From contig NC_065531.1 in NCBI RefSeq assembly GCF_020184175.1, positions 17,939,213 to 18,003,212 of the forward strand: a stretch of DNA of 64,000 bases. Reading direction: 5' to 3'. Positions 10,641 through 23,908 of the stretch are shown here, one piece after another; position 1 is the first letter of the stretch, and the number at the start of each line of letters is the position of its first letter. The translations under genes and the position numbers were made by a program. This DNA comes from Aphis gossypii. Lineage: Eukaryota > Arthropoda > Insecta > Hemiptera > Aphididae. A model generated the notes under the pieces. The model was not told the origin of the DNA. It ran no database searches and was given only the letters and a program-made list of their open reading frames with translations.

Positions 10641-13610
10641 GCCGCGGAAAATCCCAAAACGAAATCTTATCCGTACGGTATACCTGGACATATATAAAAT
10701 ATAAGCAAGATACAAGGAGAGGCAGCCGATTTACCTTCGTCCTATACTACCTCAAGTAATCATGAATGCTACATAATATTATTCAGTCGAAACCGTGAGA
10801 ACCGTTGAATTTTTGGATTATCATTACGTTTTATTGCCTTTGGTGGCTGTACGGCTTGAACTATTATTACTATGTAATGTAGCTATACACAGAATAATAT
10901 GAAACTAAAGTTTTCCTAAAATTTGTCACCGGAAAAATCGATGAGTTTGCTAATCGGTTTTGATCATAGCGCGTGTGCGATAGTTTTGAGTACCCGTCTC
11001 CTTAAATATTTTATGCTAGTTTGATTTGTTTTCAAACAAACAGGCATTCATCCGGTTTTTAGTCAATAACTATGAACTATTCAAATTTTTTTCAAAGTTT
11101 ATATTTTTTGAATGCTTAGATTGTTTTTTAATACTCCATTGACACTCAACTTTTGACAAACTTTTTTTCAAGTGAATATTTTCTATTTATATTGTTCAGC
11201 AAATGATTTTTTTTTGAAAATGTTGATGTACCGATACGAACGATATTTGAACGGGTAATGATTGAGCTATTGTACTTTTTATGTACTGACTACTGAGAAT
11301 TGGCTGAGTAGTTTACTAAAATGTATTGAATATGACATAATGACGAATAATATACATGCACGATTATTACCTATATAGTAATAGATAAAACACAATTTGA
11401 AAAAAATAAACTCAAATATATCTGTATTATATATATATATAACTAATTAACATCAGTACATCACAGTAGAAGTGTGTGATATTGCGTATAAGCATAGTTC
11501 ATGAATTCTAAACTTATATAATATGAATCTTTGTAATATTAAATTAAAATATTCAATAGTCTATTATTCTCAGTACTCGGTATAACTCTATTGAGTAAAA
11601 AAATAATTAGGAAACTACTCGTTTGAATTTGAATATCAATAATATATTGATATTGATGTATACATTTTTGACGAAAAAAAAAACATGTAAAAGATGTTAT
11701 CATCATAAGATATTTATAAAATTGTCATAAAAATATTTGAAAATATGGTCTAATAATGCTAAAACTTATAAAATCCAAAAACCAAAATTTAAATAAATAC
11801 ATAATTTTATCATAAACATAGGTCAAGGATGCTAAAAAAATGCTTATGAGTCAGACACATCTTCGTTTGGATTATAATTAGGTACAGCGGCTCGTTTGTT
11901 ATCGCAAAATTTCAAACGAATTTCCGTCGTCCGATCACTCGTTTTTATTATTATGTACCTATTCGTGTCTGACAATTCCCGATGCGACTTTTATAAATAT
12001 GACACTCCCCGCGCGATGCAGAAAAAATGGTGACCGGTTTTCCGACCAACAGGTTTATCGATTATGGACAACAGATTAATATATAAATAAACGGTTCGAT
12101 TATTATAATGTAAGTATGCTGGTATATAATATTCCTGGCAAAATTAGACGTCGGAGGTCGACGGGAATTAATTTTGAAATTTCCAAAGAATTTCGATGAT
12201 AAAAAATCAAACGGGTCCTGATTGTTAACAAATCTGTATGGTATTCATTTTTTGTTTCTTTCAATAATATTTAATTGTAATGTAGTCGATATTTACTATA
12301 ATATTTTATACGTTTTTAATCGTCCATAAAGTAAATAGTACAATGATTTGACATGAAAATAATTCTTATTTTTTTTATCATTATTATTATTAACAAAAAC
12401 AATAAATATTGAATAGTTTAAAGCGTCGTTATGAATTAGAATTTAAAAGAATTTTAATTAAGAGAAAAAAATTAATAAAATATTATTTAGATATACATCT
12501 ATTTTACTCTGAAAGTTTTTGTAATATTCTGCTTTAAATATTTTACTTCTGTATAGACCTAATATTATTGTAAATGATTATTAAAAAAAAAAGTATATGT
12601 TGAATGAATAGGTTTTATGGCCGATTTGTCAAAATAATGTTTGAACTTATGAGGGAGTTTTGGGATTGTTTATGTGTAAATACTAAGTATACCTTTTAAA
12701 TTATTAAAATATACTATACAAACCATACTAAAATTATGATGTATGTATTTTTCAATGAAAGCTGCATTAGGGTGATAACATTTTTATGGCTGCTTGAATG
12801 TCATAAATCGCGACTCTAAATGGTAAGAAAAAAAATATGTAATTAATACCCAGACAACCATAATGTGAAGCTAAAGATACGAAGATCGTTAAGTACTATA
12901 ACACTTACACTACAGTTCTTTAAACGAACAGAAAAACTTATTTAAAAATACTTATAATTAAAACTTTGAAGTCGATAAAACAAGCTATGCGCTTTTTAGT
13001 TTTTGTACTGGGGTACCATAAAAAATGTAATACAATTTTCTGATATTCACGAGTTATCTTTGGTACCTAATTGGAAAAAAAATAAACATTACTATAATAA
13101 TATAAAATGCTATCGTACCATATTGCATGCACTGATAATAATAATAATAATAAATCATGTTTTATTTAAGTAGTATTGAAGTTTAAAAAAATGGAATTAC
13201 ATCAAATATTGTAGTTATATTGCTTTGTGTATCACTAAGGATAAATATTCTTAGTTTTAATAGGAAAAAATAAATTATAAAATAAAATAATATTGTGTTA
13301 TGTGATTATGAACGCTAGTGTGCATTAAGTTATTTTGTGATAAGGAAAATAAAGTTTTTTTATAATATAATTTTTTTATGGATAACAATTTAGATACCGT
13401 AGATATTTGTTAAGTGGCGATAAAGTGTACTTATCCTGTACGTCATTATTACAACAATACATTATATCCTGGCCAAATAATATTATTTACCTATATATAT
13501 TTTGTGCACCGTGTGTAGTTTGTTCAAATAACAGAGGGAATTATTCTGGACACCTTCCAATTAATTTATCTATACGACCAAGTTTTGATGCGCGAAGTAA
13601 TAAGAGACAC
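10641..13610. other. Long AT-rich, CpG-poor block
   Basis: About 3 kb of homogeneous AT-rich sequence after a short CpG-bearing start. It has an (ATA)n run at 13135-13152, A/T runs near 11205, 11680, 12370 and 12580, and no open frame of note. I see no gene, RNA or intact mobile element. Confidence 0.6.
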
Positions 13611-13622
13611 GTAGGTACCTAC
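13611..13622. repeat. GTAGGTACCTAC palindrome, copy 2
   Basis: Exact second copy of the 12-base palindrome at 1550-1561. Confidence 0.9.
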
Positions 13623-14760
13623 TTTAAATTACACCGAACTTGCTGCAAGAATACGTATTAATGCCAACGTATACATAACAGTGCCGTCACACACGCCCGT
13701 TAACAATATTATCATACAAATTAACGCGTTCGTAGCTGCGATGCAGTGTGAGCATAAAACTTTGGACGCGATAGACCTAAAGATTTTTCAAAAATTTAAT
13801 CTTACAATAACCACCCCGCTTGTAATAATTGTCGAGTTTTGAATCGCTACATAAGCAGCAGCTGCTGATACCGAAATAATAATAATACATCGAATACGAG
13901 ACGCGACCGTAAGAGACATAAAGTTTCTTTTCGAAATAGTTATAACATAGTGACGGCGGTTGTCACATATTCGTCGGGCCTTCGTCGTGTCCTTCCACCT
14001 TCCCGTAAAGAAAACGGCACGTACCGAACCGACCAACACGGCGGCGGTGCGGTCGTGTCCGGTTAGATGTGGTCGGTATATGCGGCGCTCGAGTGATATT
14101 ATTTACAAGCGTGTCGTTCCGATACGAAACGTTTTTGTTGCAAACTGCGAGTAAGCCCGCAGAGTAAGAATACGGTGGCGCGAAGAGGAGCAGTATAAAC
14201 GAGAAAGGATGGTGTATGTGTGCGTAAATGTATCGACGGGGAAATTTCTGAGCACAGGGTCTCACGTACACGATGAAAAGTTTGTCGATGAAGTTTGGCG
14301 AGAGAGAAAGAGCTGTACCGCTGCCACATAACGTGCTTTGATATATTATAAATTGGCGGCGAAACCCGTTGTTCGGGCCAACTCATAAATAATCCAAAGA
14401 GATACACAAATCAAACTTGTCCGTCTCTCTTTCTCTGTCTGTCTGTCTATCTATCTCTTTATATCCCATACTCTTTCCGTCTTTTCTCGCTTCCAACGAT
14501 TCATACGTCTTGTTACCCGTCGTCGTCAACCCTTTCCACTGCATGCATGGTGTGTTTTCGGCGTAACACGCATTGCGCCCTTAAAAACAGTCTTCGATTA
14601 ATGATATTTGTTGTGTCGGTCATCGGCAGGTCTAAAAGTGAATTCTTAAAAAAAAAAAAAAACATAAATATGGGGTCACGTAGCAAATTATTATGATTAC
14701 ACACGGACACGAAACCGCGACATAATATGTAGCGGACCAATTAATTGGACCACACATACA
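13623..14760. other. CpG-bearing block with pyrimidine tract
   Basis: Contains CpG-rich sequence at about 13960-14180 and a strongly pyrimidine-biased tract at about 14418-14492 with (CTGT)n/(CTAT)n units near 14434-14453. Overlapping frames of up to 102 codons occur on both strands (for example 13963-14271 and 14099-14407, minus). Their mutual overlap marks them as stop-poor sequence, not genes. Confidence 0.5.
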
Positions 14761-16980
14761 CTTGATGGTAGATATATATTATTAGTATTCCGTAATCGAA
14801 GTGCAGTACACCGTGAATAGTAATAAAACAATATGCTGTAAATTACATTTCAATATTTTAGAATATATTCTTATGTCATTCCCACACCAATAATATCGCA
14901 ATGTCCGGAACGATCTGATTTGAGTTTTCTCGATATTAACATCGTGTCAGTTCAAGCAGTGTCTTCATATTTCCATGAAGGCTCTGAAAAATCATTATAT
15001 TTTGACAATGTCTTATTTCCTGTAGTTTACATTTAGACGATTCCATGCAAAAAATACTAGTTATAGGAAACATCAAAATATATCAAAGAATACACCGGAA
15101 GTATTGCGTAGAACGAATTACAAGTGTAAATAAATACGCTTGAATACTATCAAATATTTAAATCAACTCCAAGAAAATTAGCTTTAAAATAACGTGGTCT
15201 GAGGCAATGTTTTAGCAAAACATAAAATTCAAGGTAAACCGAGAAAGAAATATTACTAAATTCACAATAAGTCGTACTGTCGTAATTTAATAATATAAAT
15301 CATCGAGTAAAACCAAAAGAAAATCATTTTTTCGTGTTAAAATTTATTAACAAGTTGAAAATAATAAAATATATTATATTAAATTATTCAGTAAACGATA
15401 AATCATTTATTTTAAAAGTATTGACCCGATCGAATGAACCAAATTATTCGAGTTTTATTAAAATAATATTTAGTTATTATTATTTACACGTCGTTCATAA
15501 TAATACGTGACAATATCTCATATCCACGACGGGTTTTATACTCGTACAGTACACCCCTTCAAAGTTCAAAATTGGTCGAAAATCATTTAATGAAAACTTT
15601 AAGAGATCCAAATCCGTCGTCTGCAGAAATACATAAACTTCTTATGAACTCGGTGATGTATTATTATATTATAGGATACAACCGTCGTGACGACAACTCA
15701 TATATTATTATTCTCTCGATATCAAACTTTCTGTCGTCATCGTTAGCACCGATCCATCAAACCGTTTACCGAGCAAATACTATACGTTTTAATCGTGTCA
15801 TTATAGTTTGTTTGGTCCAATAAAATATAAAGTCACCGCTAAAACGATGTATTAAACTTAAGCAGTAATTATTAACGGCGATGATAATACACTCACGATT
15901 ATAATACGCAAATGTCGCGCAACGTTCGTAGGTGTTGCATTATTATTTCAATAATAATTATTCCTCGCGAGTGTACATTTGACGTACGTGCATGTGTGCG
16001 CGTTTGTGTACGTATATATTTATGTTATAGAGGAAAAAAACAGCCGAAGAATCGTGTAAAAATATAAACGCTTTTTCACTTTTTCGTAATATAATTTACA
16101 GCGCGTCCAGACTTGTTTATGAAATATCCGTCGTTCGAGTAAAATATCGTGTTTAATGCATTTGTTTTCGGAATGTAGTGGGAAGCACATTGCACCACAG
16201 TGTCCCCGGGGTGTACAGACTGTGCATTACCAGAATATCGTATTACGCACGTTATACTTATTGGCCGTCCCTATGACTTTGTATTCGTTATCTCCAAAAC
16301 GCCGTGTCCCGTGTATACGGTCTGCAATAAAATATAAATTCAACTCTGTGTTATATTGTTTTTCTCCTCTTCGAACCGGAACACATAATGAATATCAATC
16401 GCGTGCAATATTATATTATCGTTCTTGTAATTATTATTATTTTATCGTTTTTGAAATGTTATGCATCGGCTGTGCCGTCTGCCGTAAGCATCGGTGGATT
16501 TGCATATATTCGCAATGTTTAGAATAATCAATTAGAACGTTTTTAGGCCATATATTTGTATTCGTATACAATACGCATTATAAGACGATATCCTAATTTA
16601 TTCTATAATAAAAAATGATTTGTTATTATGACTAATTATGAATTACATCGATTCGTTAGTATTTATGTGCGTCTTGAAATCCTATTTTTCTTTAATACTC
16701 TTTTACGTAGGTTTATGGATCGCATGGTAGCCCGAGTACAAGAAATTATGATATGAAATCCACACTATTCAACGGCCTTATAGCAATTAAATTACAAGTG
16801 GCGGGTTGACCACGTTGAATATTCCAAGACGATTTTCGTTTCCTATTTTATGGTGAAAAAATGGTTTTCAAAAATAAAATAATTTCAATATATTATAATG
16901 TCTGACGAGTGTATTGTGCAACAGTCGATAAAGGCAAATGTGTAATACTAACTTTTACGACTTGCTACAAGTATGTTAGG
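14761..16980. other. AT-rich block with small CpG patches
   Basis: Frames at 15572-15823 (84 codons; TTG start, first ATG at 15590) and 16156-16527 (123 codons) are open on the plus strand. Both are within chance length and neither shows a domain. CpG-bearing patches lie near 15900-16010 and 16160-16340. Confidence 0.5.
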
Positions 16981-18647
16981 ACACTTGTTTCACCCACACG
17001 CGCGCGATGCATGATCAGTTTTTTCTTAGCTCTCGCATCGATCGATTTCTTCACCGGTTATTTGTCACCGTCGTGTTGATAACAATACACTATTAAACGG
17101 CTATTTATTTGCAAAGTGTAGCGTATATGGACTATACTTATTTATATATACGATACATAACTAACATGCACGATATATCACCGGCTTGGCCATCGAGCAC
17201 GACACCAACTGCGATAATAATAATAATAATATAATCATCGGTCGTACACATTATACACACATATATATATTGTTATATAAACGTAAAACGAAAAATACAA
17301 AATCGACATACATACGCACACATATCATTATATACATGTGGTGGTGTACAACTGCTGCAAGAGAAAGACGGACGGGGCCACACACCGATCGATATTAATT
17401 CTCCACGTCTCGAGTACACGCGCGCGATATAGGTGTACTTATATCTGTATATAAATGCGAGACGATGACAGCTCGGCGGTCGTATATTATTGTTTTAGCG
17501 ATACGCGAATACGATCGTACAGATCGTATGCGCAAAGTCTCCGTGTTGTCGCGTGATAAAATTCGAAAATAAAAGACACGAAAAACAGTGAAAACCGGAG
17601 GACACGGTCTCTTATTCGTCCTCGTTTCGTCTGTCCGCGCGGCACATAAATCTCCAACATCCGACGCACGCACCGCGTTCCTTCCGTCCGTAGTCTCGTC
17701 CGTCCGTCCGTTCTCGTCTGTGGCGTTTATACCTAATAATAATATTATATCATAGTCGAGTACCTATACCTATACCTATACCTATAGGTACCTATACGTC
17801 TCACCCGTTTTGTCTCGCGAACCATTGCAGCACGTGTGTCCCGAGTCTTTGTGTATAATATACGCGAGTTGTATAGTCATCGGCGTGTGCGTGCATGTTA
17901 TATGCTCATACACATGGGCACAGAGTCCGTGTGTGCGAAAACGACGATTTACGGCGGCGCGTAAAGCCGTTTTTATTTTACACGGGTTTAAAACGTTCAT
18001 TTACATACGGGGCCGACGCGGGCGATTTATTAGTCCCTTATCGATCGGCACAACATCGTTTGTCGATTACGAACATATTATTATTATTATATATAAGTCC
18101 GTTATTCCGGTTATTCGCATCTCGCGTCCAATATCGTACCTCCGCCGCGACCGTACATCAGCTGCTGCAAGCCGACGAGGTATAGCTGCATATAATAATA
18201 ATAATAGGTACTGTTGCAGTCATAACGCGACCGATGATCGCCGTCACCGTATATGATATTATTATTATTATTATTATTATACCCGGTATGCGGTCATCGT
18301 CGTCGTGTGGTGTGGTATATGCGTGCGCGCGTTATAATATTATTCGCGGGCTGCGAACGGCCTGATTTATCGGTCGGGTAATCTGAGGCCAACGAGTTTC
18401 GGTGTGCGTACCTATACATACAATAATAATAATAATATAAACACGATATTATATAGGTAACGTATATTATTATAACGCGATGCCTACAATAAACTCACGA
18501 GATATATATTTTATATAACGCATATTTTTCCGTTCTTTACGACTCCGCGACGACGAGCGTGGTTTCTTCTTCCCTCGGACCTCGACGAAACGACGACGAC
18601 GACAAAGTATCATGTCCGCCGTGGTGCGTGTGTCGCGCTCGCTACGG
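16981..18647. other. CpG-rich, microsatellite-dense block
   Basis: Repeats include (AAT)n at 17214-17232, (CCGT)n at about 17681-17711, a TACCTA tandem at 17761-17785 running into the palindrome TATAGGTACCTATA at 17783-17796, and (ATT)n at 18257-18281. The 148-codon frame at 17810-18256 is open largely because CpG-rich sequence lacks stop triplets; several other frames are open across the same bases. Many TCG/GAC trinucleotides occur near 18545-18605. Confidence 0.55.
17761..17796. repeat. TACCTA hexamer tandem ending in a TAGGTACCTA palindrome
   Basis: About four copies of TACCTA in tandem abut the 14-base perfect palindrome TATAGGTACCTATA. Slippage of the hexamer next to its own inverted copy may be one way the TAGGTACCTA words of this window arise. 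Confidence 0.8.
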
Positions 18648-18659
18648 GTAGGTACCTAC
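18648..18659. repeat. GTAGGTACCTAC palindrome, copy 3
   Basis: Exact third copy of the 12-base palindrome also seen at 1550-1561 and 13611-13622. It sits in CpG-rich sequence. Confidence 0.9.
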
Positions 18660-20637
18660 ACCGATCCGATTCGTGCCAATATTATTATATTATTTTGCTG
18701 TGTGTATATAAAACTGGTACGCAGACACCGTCTGCCGATAGATAGATCCATCGCATTCGCCTTGCAGGTCCGTGTGCGAGTCGTGTAATCTTCGTCGTGC
18801 GTGTGTACACAATAATAATATAATATCTACATATTATACTGTGTAGGTAAACGGACGGAGGCGGCGGCCGCGGCGGTGGAGTTCGAGTGTGGTCCGACCG
18901 TTTAAATCACCGCGTGTCGCCGTCGCCGAGTATACCTATAAACATGCTAATAATAATAATAATAATATGTCGTATAATTTATTTTTCGTCGAAAAAATAA
19001 CGTTTAAAAATATCGTAGACCAATTAATCTTCTTGACGCCAAAATCTCTCGATCCGCGCCAATCGAATGCGCACTGTTACCATAAATATTATAACCGTAA
19101 TGGGTTTAGCGTTAAACAATACAAATATTACCATAATAGTATGGATGTCACGAACGATCGTTATTCATACAATTATTGTTACTATCGTAAGTGAGTACTT
19201 CCGTATTACGACGTATAAAGACGTTTTAAGCTTATAATACTGTTTATAGTTCGTCCCGTGACGACGACCGTTATCGATAATCACTTGGAACAGTTCGAAC
19301 TGCTTTTTTTCAATTTAAAACACATGCCATCTTTCATATATTTTATTCTACATATGTACAAAAATAATTATACAGGTTTTTTTCCGATTAGCATACGATT
19401 ATAAATTCGTAAGATAGCTGCGTATAGGTATCAAACGTGGTTTATATTATATTAATGTCCGTTTCCATGTCGATGGAAGCATACATATTGTATATATGCT
19501 GTGAATGCTGCACAATGGGATCCCATATGGTATTATGTGTTTATATATATGTAAGTTGGATAGTATTCTTTTTTTAAGATTTATTCTATTCAGTAGGTCC
19601 TATTATAATTTATAATATATAATATTGTATCTTCTTTATTTCTTGTTACTTTCTCCGGTTCTCGGTGTTAAATGCACCTGCAGCGTGAACAATTATTGTA
19701 TACTATATTATAATATAAACTGTATTCTAATAATGATATTATCAAACAGTTTGGATATCTTGAACTTTATAAGATATGAGTCGACAACTAATATGACTTT
19801 AGTTTCGTTTTCAAACATATAGTTCATAATTATTTATACTTCACTTGCAGTGTCTACATTCTACACGGTTTAATACAATTATTCATTATGTGCTTATAAT
19901 ATATTATACTATTTCTAAATATCTTACGAGTATTATACGTTAAGCTTAATCGGGTTTTAAATATTCATATATTTATATATTATGTTGATATAATCAATGT
20001 CTGATATTTAGCTGAAATTAACATTATTATGTAAACTGAATCGTTGTATTTTTTTTTTTTATTATTATTATTATTCTGTATTCATATAGTGTCAATGCTC
20101 AATGGTATTACTGTGTAATGCTTTTAATGCATAATATATTATCGAATCATAAACTTTATGATTTCAACTAACACAATCATAATGGCAAACAAAAAGTTAC
20201 TGAATGTACACTGCACACGAGTTACCGACTGCTTTTCAAACTCAGGCGCAATTATACATTATAAGTCATTTAAATTGACAGCCAAAAACTAAATTGAAAT
20301 ATAACTCGTAAGTTTCTAAACAATAATTATCATTTATAGTTAGCGTTATCAATGCAACAAATAATAATAATATAAACTGTTATAATGTAGCAATATACAA
20401 CCCGATGAGTGTACACCACCGAGCTAAATTCAACCGAACAAAACTTTCTCGACCTTAAATAGTAACTTAACCTAATTTCCTAAACATATATTTAACTGTC
20501 ACCCCCGCCAACGACTGCGACGGCGACGTTTTGTGTGAGAAGATATACCCTCGAAAGATCTGAATAATAATAACAACAATCGACTGTGAGAGATGAAAGG
20601 AAATTATTTACTCTTTGCAGTTTCCGACTAATCTTAC
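18660..20637. other. CpG-rich edge grading into AT-rich block
   Basis: GCGGCGGCCGCGGCGG lies near 18860-18876. From about 19300 the sequence is AT-rich, with a T run at 20049-20060 and an ATT repeat after it. The frame at 18889-19194 (101 codons) contains an Asn run from AAT repeats and has no domain. Confidence 0.5.
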
Positions 20638-20742
20638 CGGCTGAGTCGGTGCAATCTGCTAAAACACGTACACGCTGAGAAATCAAATCGGCCCGAAATT
20701 CCTTTGCGGACGTTTCGTTTAAATTGTTTCTTGAAATCCTTG
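20638..20742 (-). CDS. Possible internal exon on the minus strand (unrecognised)
   Basis: Read on the minus strand, an AG at 20744-20743 after TATATATTATTGT could act as a weak acceptor, and GCCG|GTAAGATT at 20638/20637 is a strong donor. Between them one frame is open for 34 full codons (phase 2 in, phase 1 out) with mixed, hydrophilic residues including SAKEFRADLISQRVRVLADC. The wider frame stays open from 20761 to 20492 (89 codons). No family recognised. The acceptor lacks a pyrimidine tract, and 89 open codons is within chance, so confidence is low. Confidence 0.18.
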
Positions 20743-20761
20743 CTACAATAATATATAGCAC

Positions 20762-22560
20762 CCCCGTGTGTCCCGGGCTTGTGCTGGTAGCTCGAAATGG
20801 AATTTCACGTTTTCGTTTTAGTCAGATTTCAAATGCGAACCAATCTCGATCGCGCTCACCCCGTGAACACACAACGGTTTTATTTGTACTTATAATATGG
20901 TTATACGTATAAAACAGTTTGCCCCATTGCGAAATCCTATACGATCATCGTGCATTGATTTGAAAGTCGATTTACTATATTTTATGTTACATATCTATGG
21001 TCTTCATTGAACGACCAAGTATTGGGTGATACGACCACGGTATATGAAACCTTAAATATTTTACGCTTTTGGTAAATGTTTTCAGTTTATCGTTCAGCTC
21101 GAAACATATAATCGTTGTAAAAAACAATATTCATTTTTGACTGTCAACCATGCAATATTATTTATACGTTTTTTTTCCTCGTGCAGCGGAGTATCCTTCT
21201 GTTAATCGCACTCCCTTACACTATATAATTTACTTAATAGATTTAAACGGTAAAAATTCGATTATATATATTATAAATTATGTTTTGCGTATTTACACCG
21301 TTGCTTGTATGTTTTACGAATCGGAAACAATATATAGGCTAATGTGTAATTTATTTAATTTGAATCATTGTACGATTCCTTCGCAGCCTGATCGCATCGG
21401 TACGCGCGTTTCCTTGTGGTCTTTATTCGATATCGTTTTGGTTATAATGTACAAACGAAGTTATACAAACGATACAACTCTATTATGTACTATCATGAGA
21501 TAATGTACTCGTTTGAGGATTGCGATTTTGTAACTGCATCACTCAGCAGTATACCGTAAACATCAAATAATACATTTCGACCATTATTACGATTTCGTGT
21601 ATACTATCATTGTTAAGTATTCGTGATCGATGGTACAATTATTTAACAACAGTACAATACATATATTATTATTATTATTATTATTATTACAAACGCATGT
21701 TGTGTAATCGAATGCTACAAGAAAATAATAGTCATCTCGTTTCGTTTATATAAAACATACAAGCCATAAAGGTATACCTCGCAAGTTACAATATGTCGTA
21801 TTACTTCCAGGAGTGTGTGTCCCCGAAGGGAAACGACTCAGGCAGTCGCGCGCTATCTCACATCGATCGCGTTGTTTAATAATATTATAATAACGTATAT
21901 TACTATTGCCCGGCCGTGAAATCGATACTGATGGTACCGAACCGATCGCTTGTACAATAGTATATCGGAACGACACAAAGAGACGAGACTCCGTGCAATG
22001 TAAATAGAAGACGGTTTTTACATTTTATTTCCACGACGGTATATCTTTGTAGGAGATTATGATTAATCGATTGGACGTGCGCTCGCGGCGACCCATCCGA
22101 ACGTTGTGTACCAAATGTGTCTGTATAACATTATATTATACATATTATATTATAGGCACCCACCGTAAACTGTATTGACATTTACACGGGTATCACACGG
22201 CGTGAGCGCGTATTGCGATCAAAATATAGTAGTAGGTATAAGGTATTATTGTGTCTTGTGTGACGGTATTTCTGTCGTTATTTCAAACTATTTGATATTA
22301 TAGATGTCTCCCGACTGCGGTCGATACATTAAAACTTACAGTAAATTATCGTTATAGATCGTTAATTGTTTAAATTTGTCGGCGTTTTACTCGACTCGTT
22401 TGCCTTCGTTTGCATATAATGTTACCCACCGTACGGTATATACTTTATCGACACATAATTTTTGTTTATTTTATTCTGTACTCGCTTAGATACATTGTAT
22501 GTTAAAATAAATGTGAGTATTTTGTCTTCTCTCTGTGAGTTATAATATTATAATGCATAT
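20762..22560. other. Mixed spacer
   Basis: Contains (ATT)n at 21665-21689. A 117-codon plus frame at 21150-21503 starts with an acceptable ACCATGC context and is rich in Y, I, L and C. It has alternating hydrophobic stretches but no recognisable receptor or enzyme motif, and its length equals the chance maximum for this composition. Confidence 0.45.
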
Positions 22561-23890
22561 TATGCAATACGTTTAACGTTTTTCCAGTCTTACAATAATT
22601 TTAGATGATATCTACGCATGTGTCATCGTACTCGTTTAAAACGAAAAAAAAATAAAGAACCACAAAGAAATTTTGATTTTCAAGCCGAAGCCGAAAAACG
22701 TGATAATATACCTTACATTTATGATACTCATCCCAACAACCATCCCGTGTGCTCCAATCGTTGTGGATATGACATTACAATATTTCCCATATATTGTGAC
22801 AGCAGTTCTCGCGGTATCGTTTATTACCTTGTCGGTATAAAACTCATCTGGTGTCTATTTTATACCGTCGAGTGCACCGGCGGAAGACGGGTCGCGATCG
22901 GTTGGAAATCCGATTTCCGCTGGTGCGTCGCGTCACGACGTGTCTCCGGACGATCTTTTATAGCCGTTTAGTCGAGACAAACACAAATCGTGTCGTCGAG
23001 TAAATGGGGGGAAGCGATGATGACGAACTAGAAGACGTAAAATAGACTTACCCGAGAGAGTATAGTGATCTATGATGGTGTTTTGGTGTTTTTTTTTTTC
23101 CTAAACGCAAATCGGTATACGTAACATACGCACATTTAGAGCGCGGGGGGAAGAAATCGCGCCTCCCCACCCGCCCGCGGGATGATTTAAAACCACATCC
23201 GTATTGTAAGAAGGATATATTATTGTACGCGATATGTATTAAAATAATATTTATCGTTTGCACATGTCTCGGACCGATTTTTATTACTACCTGCTGCACA
23301 CGGTTCCATTAGTGGTAAAACCGTCGTGCGCGCGTATAATACACACGCCGTATACGCACTGTATGTTTTTCCATCGTGTGCTCTTTAAAAGACGAACAAG
23401 CCCGTTTACGATCAGAGCAGTTATTATTATTATTATTACTATACGGTGCTCTCACCTATATATATATATATATATATATAGTCTAACACACACGTGACGC
23501 CTCCGCCACTGCAGCGCGATGACAGGACTGCAGGGGCGCGGGAAAAGTACGACTCTAGAGTAAACGCGGTAGCGCTTATATTATTATCATTATATACATA
23601 TATACGCGGTGCCCGGAAGCGTCGATCGTAAAACTCGCGTTCGTCCGATCGGTCGTATAATATATATACGCACAGTGTACAATATTATATACACGCGCCG
23701 TCTCGCAGTAAAGAGTCATCATCATCTGCGGGTCTCTTAAGTACTAAATACCTATAATATAGAGTGGTACTACGCTCTTATATTATTATGATGTGTACGG
23801 GAGGTGTGCTAGGCGGGCAAAGTAGATGGAGTAGTATGAGTTCATTCGAGTCGGAAGTAACTACCGAAACTCCGTATTATATATGCGCCG
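22561..23890. other. CpG-bearing block with simple repeats
   Basis: A 117-codon plus frame at 22618-22971 has mixed composition, with an in-frame TGA three codons before its ATG and no domain; I leave it unassigned. (TA)n lies at 23457-23480 and T runs near 23090. The stretch 23500-23680 is CpG-rich. Confidence 0.45.
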
Positions 23891-23908
23891 AGTGAAGTTA
23901 ACTTCACT
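23891..23908. repeat. 18-base perfect palindrome
   Basis: AGTGAAGTTAACTTCACT equals its own reverse complement, with mixed base content. It could be a dimeric regulator site or a cruciform seed. Function unknown. Confidence 0.85.

Noticed and set aside
17810..18256. 148-codon plus-strand frame
   Set aside because: Runs through ATT and CpG repeats with other frames open over the same bases, and has no domain.
20467..20483. Single AACCTAA near 20.47 kb
   Set aside because: One unit is expected by chance and is not a telomeric tract.
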